From: CAYZEZ01 sp964477295
GTDB taxonomy: Bacteria > Bacteroidota > Bacteroidia > Bacteroidales > SM23-62
Length of the DNA stretch: 22,075 nt
Reading direction: 5' to 3'
NCBI GenBank assembly: GCA_964477295.1
Contig: CAYZEZ010000037.1
Span: forward strand, 1 to 22,075
The position numbers and the translations under genes were made by a program. How positions within the stretch are numbered: the stretch's first letter is position 1; every line of letters starts with the position of its first letter. The notes under the pieces were generated by a model. It did no database searches. It saw only the letters and a program-made list of their open reading frames with translations, and was not told the DNA's origin. Of this stretch, positions 15,701-22,075 are shown in pieces.

Positions 15701-15810
15701 GTCATCCTGAACTTGCCTGCCCTGACGAAGGTCAGGGTTTCATGATCTCGTGAAATGAAGGATGAGATTCCGAAACGAGTTCGGAATGACTTTTTCAAAT
15801 TCAGGATGAC
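15701..15810. repeat. Palindromic intergenic element, copy E3 (complete, no cassette)
   Basis: A 110-bp element bounded by a perfect 11-bp inverted repeat: GTCATCCTGAA at 15701-15711 and TTCAGGATGAC at 15800-15810. Inside is a second hairpin, ATTCCGAA-ACGAG-TTCGGAAT (15767-15787). It encodes no protein. It looks like a non-autonomous, REP/MITE-like palindrome; I recall similar GTCATCCTGAAC sequences in other Bacteroidota spacers, which is memory rather than a search. Confidence 0.8.
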
Positions 15811-15822
15811 GTGCAACCGGGA

Positions 15823-16149
15823 TTATAAAAATCCCAGCTCCAGTCTGGCTTCCTCAGAGAGCATCGACTGATCCCATGGCGGATCAAAGACAAGCTTCAG
15901 GTCAAGTTCATTCACCCATTCAACCGAACTCACCTTCAATTGCACTTCTTCCAGTAAAATATCAACCATCGGGCAATTGGGAGCGGTGAGGGTCATCCGT
16001 AACTTCACATTGTTCTCATCATCCACATCAATCTCATAAATCAGCCCGAGGTCATAAATGTTCACAGGTATCTCGGGATCATATATATTTTTGAGGACAT
16101 CAATTATTTCTGTTTCCTTCTGTAAGAAATCCACTTCTTCGTTTTCCAT
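15823..16149 (-). CDS. DUF59/MIP18-family Fe-S maturation protein (SufT-like)
   Basis: 108 residues, a complete single DUF59 domain. Family motifs are DPEIPVNIYDLGLIYEI (24-40) and TLTAPNCPM, whose C59 is the conserved reactive cysteine; DPPWDQSMLSEEARLELGF closes the protein. Members such as SufT and PaaD assist late steps of Fe-S protein maturation. Its place 3' of sufE in the suf cluster supports the SufT-like role; a PaaD role is unlikely because no phenylacetate genes are near. The start is ATG 16149. The leader contains the CTCGTAACTCGC-type repeat about 30 bp upstream. Confidence 0.92.
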   Translation of the reverse strand: MENEEVDFLQKETEIIDVLKNIYDPEIPVNIYDLGLIYEIDVDDENNVKLRMTLTAPNCPMVDILLEEVQLKVSSVEWVNELDLKLVFDPPWDQSMLSEEARLELGFL

Positions 16150-16179
16150 ATAATTACATTTTCCTGTTTCAATTCAATC

Positions 16180-16282
16180 GCGAGTTACGAGTTGCTGGTT
16201 ATGAGGTATTTTTCTATTAAATTCATACTAATCCCCGGACCCACACACTAATTTTAGCCAATTTAGTCATTTTAGCTCATTT
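16180..16282 (-). repeat. Mosaic repeat spacer between sufE and the DUF59 gene
   Basis: On the minus strand the spacer starts with the TGACTAAATTG-type module (complement of 16250-16278), which overlaps the last codons and stop of sufE. It ends with ATACCTCATAACCAGCAACT and CGTAACTCGCG (complement of 16180-16210). The same two modules occur in the same order at 1590-1650, after the first response regulator. Confidence 0.6.
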
Positions 16283-16698
16283 CTTGTCTGATATGCCAAT
16301 GCATACAATTTCATTTTTTTGATCATCGACTGCAATCCATTCGAGCGGGTGGGTGAAAGGTTATCTTTCAACCCGATCTCATCGATGAAATGCAAATCAG
16401 CTTCCAAAATCTCTTTCGGTTCCCTGTCGGAAAACACCCTGATCAGCAGGGCCACAATCCCTTTGGTAATAATGGCATCGCTATCGGCAGTAAACCGGAT
16501 CCGGTTATCCACGAGGTCGGCATGCAGCCATACCTTCGACTGGCATCCATTGATCACATATTCGTTGTTTTTGAATTTGGGATCAATCAGGGGAAGATTA
16601 TTGCTCAGCTCGATGAGGTAATCATATTTATCCAGCCAATCTTCAAATATTGAAAATTCGTCAATTATCTCCTGTTGGGTTTGTTCTAAATCGTTCAT
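16267..16698 (-). CDS. sufE: SufE, sulfur acceptor for SufS
   Basis: 143 residues, typical length. The protein takes persulfide sulfur from the SufS cysteine and passes it to SufBCD. The active cysteine is C52 in EYVINGCQSKVWL, the family signature. Other matches are IIDEFSIFEDWLDKYDYLIEL at the N-terminus and the RSNGLQSM segment near the end. The ATG (16698) is the last of four ATGs created by a tandem 7-bp repeat; only this one opens the family frame. The last codons and TGA belong to a repeat shared with the 3' side of the first response regulator. sufS lies upstream across a spacer that contains the 100-N gap. Confidence 0.93.
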   Translation of the reverse strand: MNDLEQTQQEIIDEFSIFEDWLDKYDYLIELSNNLPLIDPKFKNNEYVINGCQSKVWLHADLVDNRIRFTADSDAIITKGIVALLIRVFSDREPKEILEADLHFIDEIGLKDNLSPTRSNGLQSMIKKMKLYALAYQTRNELK

Positions 16699-16732
16699 CG
16701 TTCATCGTTCATCGTTCATCGTTCTTCGTTGG
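16691..16732 (-). repeat. Tandem 7-bp repeat spanning the sufE start codon
   Basis: On the plus strand TCGTTCA is repeated four times exactly (16691-16718), then TCGTTCT and TCGTTGG. Read as mRNA it is (ATGAACG)n and supplies the sufE ATG. Two upstream ATGs (16719 and 16712) open five-codon mini-ORFs ending in TGA that overlap a later ATG as ATGA; the one from 16712 ends on the sufE start itself. No Shine-Dalgarno sequence is present. Confidence 0.85.
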
Positions 16733-16794
16733 GTGTTGGTGAGGGTGAGGGGAATTGAGTGTGCTATTTAACTTCTTAAATCAAAAATCGTTAA

Positions 16795-16894
16795 NNNNNN
16801 NNNNNNNNNNNNNNNNNNNNNNNNNNNNNNNNNNNNNNNNNNNNNNNNNNNNNNNNNNNNNNNNNNNNNNNNNNNNNNNNNNNNNNNNNNNNNN
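16795..16894. other. Assembly gap (100 Ns)
   Basis: Exactly 100 undetermined bases, the conventional filler for a gap of unknown size. The flanks are related low-complexity sequence (CAAAAATCGTTAA on the left, AATCATTAATCATAGATC on the right), so a repeat probably broke the assembly. Whether any gene is missing between sufS and sufE cannot be told. Confidence 0.98.
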
Positions 16895-16920
16895 AATCAT
16901 TAATCATAGATCAGATAGTT

Positions 16921-18153
16921 TCATCCAAACATCTTTCTAACTTTCAACAAACCTTCATACAATCTGTCCACCTCCTCATAAGTATTGTAAAACACCATGG
17001 AGGCCCGCAGCGTGCCGGAGATATTATAAAAATCCATCACCGGCTGGTTGCAATGCGTACCGGTCCTTACCGCGATGCCCATCTTATCGAGCACCATTCC
17101 TGCATCGTACTGATGGATCCCATCCAGCAGGAAACAGATAATACTGATCTTTTTTTTAGCTTTCCCGTAGATTTTCATCCCCTCAACCGACTCCAGCTTT
17201 TTCAATGCATACGCCAGCAGGTTGTTTTCGTATTCGGCAATCCGGTCGAGCCCGATACCGTCAATGTATTCCAGCGCCGTCTTTAATCCCGCCGCTCCGA
17301 TATAATTGGTGGTGCCTGCTTCAAACTTAAAGGGTAATACATTGTAAGTCGTTTTCTCAAAGGTCACACAATCCACCATGTCGCCACCACCCTGGTAAGG
17401 AGGCATTACATCGAGCCACTTTTCCTTACCATACAGAACCCCGATACCATTCGGCCCGTAAACCTTATGTCCTGAAAAAACATAAAAGTCACAATCCAAA
17501 TCTGTCACATCCACTTTCCCATGCTGTATTGCCTGTGCCCCGTCGAGCAACACAGGAATATCGTGCTGATGCGCTTCACGGATCATTTCCTTCACCGGGT
17601 TAATGGTCCCGAGGGTATTCGAAACATGGGTCAGCGCCACGAGCTTTGTGTGTTCAGACAACAGCTTTTTAAATTCACTCAGGACGAGTTCGCCGGTCTC
17701 GCTGAAAGGGATTACTTTCAATACAGCCCCCTTTCTTTCGCAAGCCATCTGCCAGGGGACAATGTTGGCATGGTGCTCCATACCGGAAATTAAAATTTCA
17801 TCGCCCTCTCCGAGGTATTTTTCTGAAAAAGAAAAAGCCACTGCATTGATCGACCCGGTGGCCCCGCTGGTGAAAATGATCTCATTTACGGATGCGGCAT
17901 TAATGAACGACTTCACAAACTCTCTCGCGGCTTCATAAGTTTCAGTCGACTGTTCACTCAGGAAATGAACCCCGCGATGGATGCTGCTGTTCTGTTCCCG
18001 GTAATATTTCCGGACCGTATCGATAACAATATTGGGTTTCTGCGTAGTGGCACCGTTATCAAAATAGGCGATAGGTTTACCATACACTTCCTTTGAAAGT
18101 ATCGGGAAATCCTGTCTGATCTGAGTTATATCGAAGGCGGTTGTAGTAGCCAT
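16921..18153 (-). CDS. sufS: Cysteine desulfurase SufS
   Basis: 410 residues from ATG 18153 (MATTTAFDITQIRQDFPIL). A longer reading from 18177 overlaps sufD by 20 bp and adds eight poorly justified residues. The enzyme is PLP-dependent and releases sulfur from cysteine as an enzyme persulfide. The PLP lysine is K230 in FYVFSGHKVYGPNG. The persulfide cysteine is C368 in AVRTGTHCNQPVMD, in the short-loop context of group II enzymes that need SufE, which is encoded next. Other signatures are YFDNGATTQKP and the SGMEHHANIVPW substrate/PLP segment. The start lies 4 bp after the sufD stop, so translation is coupled. Confidence 0.95.
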   Translation of the reverse strand: MATTTAFDITQIRQDFPILSKEVYGKPIAYFDNGATTQKPNIVIDTVRKYYREQNSSIHRGVHFLSEQSTETYEAAREFVKSFINAASVNEIIFTSGATGSINAVAFSFSEKYLGEGDEILISGMEHHANIVPWQMACERKGAVLKVIPFSETGELVLSEFKKLLSEHTKLVALTHVSNTLGTINPVKEMIREAHQHDIPVLLDGAQAIQHGKVDVTDLDCDFYVFSGHKVYGPNGIGVLYGKEKWLDVMPPYQGGGDMVDCVTFEKTTYNVLPFKFEAGTTNYIGAAGLKTALEYIDGIGLDRIAEYENNLLAYALKKLESVEGMKIYGKAKKKISIICFLLDGIHQYDAGMVLDKMGIAVRTGTHCNQPVMDFYNISGTLRASMVFYNTYEEVDRLYEGLLKVRKMFG

Positions 18154-18157
18154 AATC

Positions 18158-19528
18158 TTATGCTTGTATTTCGCCACAGTCCATGGAGCAGTTATTGCAC
18201 CTCGACAATTCTCCGCGCAATCTCTTATTCACTAGAAAAGATATTCTGTCTTTTAATGGTAAAACAGATAATTTATCAATCACCTCCCATGTAAAGGCAT
18301 ACAGCATTAACAGGCGGGCTTCCTTGCGGGGGATACCCCTCGATTGCATGTAGAATAAAGCTTCTTCATCCAGTTGGCCGGTAGTAGCTCCATGACTGCA
18401 CTTTACATCATCGGCATAGATCTCGAGCTGGGGCTTGGTATTCATCTTGCATTCATCCGAAAGCAGGATATTATTATTGGTCTGATAGGCATTGGTCTTT
18501 TGTGCACCAGGCCTTACAAGGATATGCCCGTTAAATGCCCCGGTCGCCTGATCATCGAGTATCCCTTTGAACAGTTGGGTGCTTACACCATTGGGCATCG
18601 CATGGTCGATGGAAACATAATTATCGACATGTTGCTGTTTGTCTGCAAAGAATAAACCATAGGTGTTGTTTTCGCATCCTTCGGCATTCAACCTGATATG
18701 GATATTGTTTCGTATAATTCCACCGTGAAGGGAGATGGTGTTGGAGTTAACTTTACTGTCGCGCTCCTGGTGGATATAAAGGTTGGTGATCAGGTTTGAG
18801 TTGAGGTGTTCATTCTGTACACGGGAATAGTTGAAACGGGCACCCGGCCCGGTATAAACCTCCGTGACAGAATTGGTGAGGAACCTGAAAGGTGATAAAG
18901 TATGATCACAAATAATGACTTCACCCTGTGCGTTTTCCTCAAGGATAAACAGATTGCGATAGTGAAGCAGGGTATCCAATCCTGTCATTGGCAGATGCAC
19001 CACCTGTATTGGCTGGTCGAGCACAGTGTTTTTCGGGATATATATGAAGAGTCCATCCTGTGCAAAAGCCGTGTTCAGCGCAGTCAATCCCGACTGTTCA
19101 AAGCTGGCATATTTTGCATAGTGTTTTTTGACTATGCCGGGATGTGTTTTCATCGCTTCGGCCAGGCTTCCAATGATGATCCCGTTATCCAGAACAGTTA
19201 ATGGTTCACCCTGGTTGAAATAAAATCCATTCAGGATGATTTCAAGGCGGGTCTTCAGATTTGGCACGTCGCAGGTAAACATTTCCTCTATATTCAGGTC
19301 GACCTGACTGGGTGCAAACTGCATCATATAATCGGGATTAAAAACGGAATCTATCGGAGTATATTTATATAATTCATTCCGTTTCCCGGGAAGGCCAAGC
19401 TTGCTGAAACGATTGAGAGCTTCCAGGCGCAAATCCTTAAGAAATTCAGGCGAAGAACCGGAGATTTGTTCCTTATTCTTAGTGAATTGCTCGATCAGTG
19501 TTTTATTTATTTCGAGAGTTTCTTGCAT
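18158..19528 (-). CDS. sufD: Fe-S scaffold subunit SufD
   Basis: 456 residues. SufD forms the SufB-SufC2-SufD scaffold on which clusters are built. The right-handed beta-helix core is followed by the C-terminal signature YADDVKCSHGATTGQLDEEALFYMQSRGI (371 onward, interrupted here only for length), in which C377 and H379 correspond to the conserved CSH; the histidine matches the cluster-related residue known in E. coli SufD. The N-terminal part has the usual PGKRNELYKYTPID segment. sufC lies 140 bp upstream across a repeat-rich spacer, an unusually long gap for a suf operon. The start ATG 19528 has no clear Shine-Dalgarno sequence, which is common in Bacteroidota. Confidence 0.95.
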   Translation of the reverse strand: MQETLEINKTLIEQFTKNKEQISGSSPEFLKDLRLEALNRFSKLGLPGKRNELYKYTPIDSVFNPDYMMQFAPSQVDLNIEEMFTCDVPNLKTRLEIILNGFYFNQGEPLTVLDNGIIIGSLAEAMKTHPGIVKKHYAKYASFEQSGLTALNTAFAQDGLFIYIPKNTVLDQPIQVVHLPMTGLDTLLHYRNLFILEENAQGEVIICDHTLSPFRFLTNSVTEVYTGPGARFNYSRVQNEHLNSNLITNLYIHQERDSKVNSNTISLHGGIIRNNIHIRLNAEGCENNTYGLFFADKQQHVDNYVSIDHAMPNGVSTQLFKGILDDQATGAFNGHILVRPGAQKTNAYQTNNNILLSDECKMNTKPQLEIYADDVKCSHGATTGQLDEEALFYMQSRGIPRKEARLLMLYAFTWEVIDKLSVLPLKDRISFLVNKRLRGELSRCNNCSMDCGEIQA

Positions 19529-19668
19529 AATTTAAATGATACTGTTTACTAGTTACTGGTTGCGAGGTGGTGTGGGAGTGCGATTATGTGTGTTCTTCAA
19601 CTCAAAGATCAAAGATCGTTAATCCTTAATCTGCGATCTCGTTTCCCCACTTCAAAATTCAAAATTCG
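19529..19668 (-). repeat. Repeat-mosaic leader between sufC and sufD
   Basis: On the minus strand three kinds of short near-repeats follow one another: AATAATGAATAACGAATTTT followed by GAATTTTGAAG (overlapping the sufC stop), then GATTAACGATCTTTGATCTT, then CTCGCAACCAGTAACTAG. The first kind recurs between the TonB receptor and the lipoprotein (complement of 2436-2464), the second beside the N gap, and the third upstream of several other genes. No ORF is present. Confidence 0.55.
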
Positions 19669-20436
19669 TTATTCATTATTCAGACTTCCATTCACTTCCC
19701 CCCGGATCCAGTCGTACCCCTTTTCTTCAAGCTCAAGCGCCAATTCTTTGGTACTCGACTTAACGATTCTTCCATCGTACAATACATGCACAAAATCGGG
19801 AATGATATAGTCAAGTAATCGTTGGTAATGTGTTATAAGTACAAACGCATTATCCTTGGTTCTCAGTGCGTTAACACCGTTTGCAACAATCCTTAGGGCA
19901 TCGATATCAAGACCCGAGTCGGTTTCGTCAAGGATGGCAAGCCTGGGTTCCAGGAGGGCCATCTGGAAGATCTCGTTCTTCTTCTTTTCACCGCCGGAGA
20001 ATCCTTCATTAACGGAACGGTTGGTCAGCTTGGAATCAATCTCAACGATATCTTTCTTCTCTCTCATGAATTTCAGGAAATCGCCTGCCGACAAAGGTTC
20101 CAGTTTCTTATATTTCCTTTGTTCATTAACTGCAGTCTTCATGAAATTAACCATGCTGACACCAGGTATCTCAACAGGGTATTGAAATCCAAGAAAGATC
20201 CCTTCGCGTGCCCTCTCTTCAGGCGACATTTCCGTAAGGTCTTTCCCTGAATAGTGAATGGATCCATGGGTAATGTCCATCATTTCCCTTCCTGCAAGGG
20301 TAGCGGCAAGAGTGCTCTTGCCGGATCCGTTCGGACCCATGATAGCATGAACCTCACCCGCCTTTACCTCCAGGGTAATCCCTGAGATGATCTCCTTACC
20401 GCCAATTGAAACTTTTAAATCCTTAATCTTTAACAT
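19669..20436 (-). CDS. sufC: Fe-S assembly ATPase SufC
   Basis: 255 residues from the ATG at 20436 (MLKIKDLKVSIGGKE), where homologues usually begin; ATGs at 20454 and 20460 are in frame and cannot be excluded. SufC is an ABC-type ATPase of the soluble SufBCD scaffold, not a transporter. Walker A is GPNGSGKST at 34-42; the signature is written FSGGEKKKNEIFQMALLEP, typical of SufC with its lysine-rich variant of LSGGQ; Walker B and D-loop read LAILDETDSGLDIDAL; and the H-loop is in LITHYQRLLDYI. It lies 47 bp after sufB on the same strand. Its last codons (LNNE-stop) run into the repeat mosaic ahead of sufD. Confidence 0.95.
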   Translation of the reverse strand: MLKIKDLKVSIGGKEIISGITLEVKAGEVHAIMGPNGSGKSTLAATLAGREMMDITHGSIHYSGKDLTEMSPEERAREGIFLGFQYPVEIPGVSMVNFMKTAVNEQRKYKKLEPLSAGDFLKFMREKKDIVEIDSKLTNRSVNEGFSGGEKKKNEIFQMALLEPRLAILDETDSGLDIDALRIVANGVNALRTKDNAFVLITHYQRLLDYIIPDFVHVLYDGRIVKSSTKELALELEEKGYDWIRGEVNGSLNNE

Positions 20437-20483
20437 AGTTTTTTTATCATTCATATCCATTGGTTTTAACCAAAAGCAATTTA

Positions 20484-21932
20484 TTATCCAACACTACCTT
20501 CCAGGCTTATAGCCAGCAGCTTCTGTGCTTCCACGGCAAACTCCATTGGCAGTTTATTCAATACTTCCCTTGCATAACCATTAACGATCAGCCCGATTGC
20601 ACTTTCAGTGTCGATGCCGCGCTGATTGCAGTAGAAAATCTGGTCTTCCGATATTTTGGATGTTGTTGCTTCGTGTTCAACGATGGCTGTACTGTTATCT
20701 GTTTCGATGTATGGCCATGTGTGAGCACCACATTTATCTCCCAGCAGCAGGCTGTCGCATTGAGAAAAGTTCCTTGCATTCTCAGCGTTCTTCATCACTT
20801 TAACCAATCCCCTGTAGCTGTTCTGGCTGACGCCGGCAGATATCCCTTTCGACACGATGGTGCTTCTCGAGTTTTTCCCGATATGAAGCATCTTTGTTCC
20901 CGTATCTGCCTGCTGGTGGTTATTGGTTACTGCCACAGAGTAAAACTCGCCAACTGTATTATTCCCCCTGAGAATACAGCTCGGGTACTTCCAGGTAATA
21001 GCAGAACCAGTCTCTACCTGTGTCCAGGAGATCTTGCTGTAATCCCCTTTACATATTCCTCTTTTGGTCACGAAATTATATATGCCGCCCTTGCCGTTTA
21101 TATCACCCGGGTACCAATTCTGCACAGTGGAATACTTAACTTCCGCTTTCCTCAATGCTACAATTTCCACTACGGCTGCATGCAACTGGTTCTCATCGCG
21201 CATCGGTGCAGTGCATCCCTCCAGGTAGCTCACATAGCTTTCCTCATCTGCAACAAGCAGGGTCCTTTCGAACTGGCCTGTGTTGGCAGCGTTGATCCTG
21301 AAATAGGTGGAAAGTTCCATGGGACATCGCACCCCTTTGGGGATATAACAAAAAGACCCGTCACTGAATACGGCTGAATTGAGTGCCGCAAAATAGTTAT
21401 CAGTATAAGGCACAACACTACCCATGTACTTTTTAACCAGGTCGGGGTGATTCCTGACCGCCTCACTCATTGAAGAAAAAATGATCCCCAGTTCGGCAAG
21501 TGTTTCGGAAAAGGTGGTCTTGACTGATATACTGTCCATGACGGCATCTACCGCCACACCTGTCAGTCTTTTTTGCTCATCGAGCGGGATACCCAGTTTA
21601 TTAAAAGTGTCGAGCAATTCCGGGTCTACCTCATCCAGGTTCTCAAGATTAGCTTTTTGCCTGGGTGCTGCATAGTAAATAATATCCTGGTAATCGATAG
21701 GAGGAATATTCAAATGGGCCCATTCCGGTATTTTCATCTTCTGCCAGTGGTGAAATGCCTTTAACCTCCATTCGAGCATCCACTCCGGCTCATTTTTCTT
21801 TAATGATATCAGTTTAACCGTATCCTCACTCAGTCCTTTTCCAATGGTATCCGTGTCAATGTCCGAGTAAAACCCGAATTTATAGTCCGACCGCGTTACA
21901 TCATTTAATATTTCATCGTTCTTGTTCATCAT
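20484..21932 (-). CDS. sufB: Fe-S scaffold subunit SufB
   Basis: 482 residues, full length. SufB is the main scaffold on which the cluster forms with SufC and SufD. The conserved C-terminal block CDSLLLGDKCGAHTWPYIE (392-410) contains C401, matching the essential sulfur-accepting cysteine region of E. coli SufB, and is followed by EHEATTSKISEDQIFYCNQRG. Upstream blocks FCYIPKGVRCPMELSTYFRI and YLEGCTAP are also typical. The start at 21932 is supported by a GGAGG Shine-Dalgarno sequence at 21940-21944, 7 bp away; a second ATG follows at once. It is the first gene of the suf operon and is preceded by a promoter and a palindromic operator. Confidence 0.97.
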   Translation of the reverse strand: MMNKNDEILNDVTRSDYKFGFYSDIDTDTIGKGLSEDTVKLISLKKNEPEWMLEWRLKAFHHWQKMKIPEWAHLNIPPIDYQDIIYYAAPRQKANLENLDEVDPELLDTFNKLGIPLDEQKRLTGVAVDAVMDSISVKTTFSETLAELGIIFSSMSEAVRNHPDLVKKYMGSVVPYTDNYFAALNSAVFSDGSFCYIPKGVRCPMELSTYFRINAANTGQFERTLLVADEESYVSYLEGCTAPMRDENQLHAAVVEIVALRKAEVKYSTVQNWYPGDINGKGGIYNFVTKRGICKGDYSKISWTQVETGSAITWKYPSCILRGNNTVGEFYSVAVTNNHQQADTGTKMLHIGKNSRSTIVSKGISAGVSQNSYRGLVKVMKNAENARNFSQCDSLLLGDKCGAHTWPYIETDNSTAIVEHEATTSKISEDQIFYCNQRGIDTESAIGLIVNGYAREVLNKLPMEFAVEAQKLLAISLEGSVG

Positions 21933-21939
21933 CCGGAAT

Positions 21940-21944
21940 CCTCC
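21940..21944 (-). promoter_or_regulatory. Ribosome binding site of sufB
   Basis: GGAGG on the minus strand, 7 bp before ATG 21932. It stands out because most starts in this window lack a Shine-Dalgarno sequence. It favours the first of the two adjacent ATGs. Confidence 0.6.
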
Positions 21945-21987
21945 AAATTTCTATCAGGGAAATGCCCTGTCATCGCTTGCCAACTGC

Positions 21988-22010
21988 TTATTTAGATTTA
22001 TTCTAAATAA
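21988..22010. promoter_or_regulatory. 23-bp palindromic operator of the suf operon, Fur-superfamily-like
   Basis: A perfect 9-bp inverted repeat, TTATTTAGA-N5-TCTAAATAA. Its core differs at one position from TTTAGAA-N3-TTCTAAA, the iron control element bound by Irr (a Fur-family protein of alphaproteobacteria), and it also resembles PerR/Fur 7-1-7 boxes. It begins a few bases downstream of the -7 box and should overlap the start of transcription, the place expected for a repressor. Extra TCTAAAT half-sites occur upstream (22027-22033). The regulator itself is not in the window; a DtxR- or Rrf2-type protein is an alternative. Confidence 0.6.
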
Positions 22011-22013
22011 ATA

Positions 22014-22046
22014 CAAATATACTAAATCTAAATTAATTTTGGTCAA
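22014..22046 (-). promoter_or_regulatory. Promoter of the suf operon (-33 TTG, -7 TATATTTG)
   Basis: On the minus strand TTG (22046-22044) and TATATTTG (22021-22014) are 22 bp apart, inside the range described for Bacteroidota promoters (TTG-N17-23-TAnnTTTG). Transcription should begin near 22005-22010, within the palindromic operator, giving a leader of about 75 nt before sufB. Confidence 0.6.
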
Positions 22047-22075
22047 TTTTACTTTGATTTAACCGTCATATAACA

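Noticed and set aside
16691..16732. CRISPR-like repeat array
   Set aside because: The units are 7 bp with no spacers and there are no cas genes; it is a simple tandem repeat.

Overview
The window looks like a draft contig from a Bacteroidota genome (class Bacteroidia or a near relative, probably environmental). Evidence: a TonB-dependent receptor with an N-terminal carboxypeptidase-regulatory-like domain, a GSCFA protein, an 8-TM FtsX/MacB-type permease, TAnnTTTG-type -7 promoter boxes, and the sufBCDS gene order. I see no rRNA, tRNA, CRISPR array, prophage or transposase. A block of exactly 100 Ns (16795-16894) marks a scaffold join.

Layout. (1) 207-1577: an NtrC-type sigma-54 response regulator with no kinase beside it. 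(2) 1649-6897, minus strand: an alpha/beta hydrolase, a GSCFA protein, a TonB-dependent receptor and a DUF2271-like lipoprotein, possibly read as one unit. (3) 6956-7369: a YjbQ-family gene. (4) 7453-13479: an ABC exporter (permease and ATPase, minus strand) divergent from a response regulator/histidine kinase pair (plus strand). The 217-bp divergent region holds a near-consensus sigma-54 promoter facing the ATPase gene and TTTGACG/CGTCAAA dyads upstream of it, so the two-component pair very probably switches on the exporter. (5) 13540-13909: a frameshifted 3' fragment of a second yjbQ, directly followed by a palindromic repeat element. (6) 13944-14678: a secreted DUF1080 protein. (7) 14763-21932, minus strand: sufB-sufC-sufD-sufS-(gap)-sufE-DUF59(sufT-like)-queG, the complete SUF iron-sulfur assembly set followed by an Fe-S enzyme of queuosine synthesis. 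The sufB promoter carries a TAnnTTTG box and a 23-bp palindrome resembling a Fur-superfamily (Fur/PerR/Irr) operator.

The most unusual material lies between the genes. Three copies of a palindromic element with GTCATCCTGAA ends occur within 10 kb; two carry an extra cassette of about 49 nt, and one supplies the last codons of the hydrolase gene. Several other spacers are mosaics of shared motifs with a 7-8 base period (TGTAACTTGCAAC-like, TGACTAAATTG-like, TTTTGAA-like, ATGAACG). One of these, (ATGAACG)n, forms the leader and start codon of sufE and creates nested five-codon mini-ORFs joined by ATGA overlaps.
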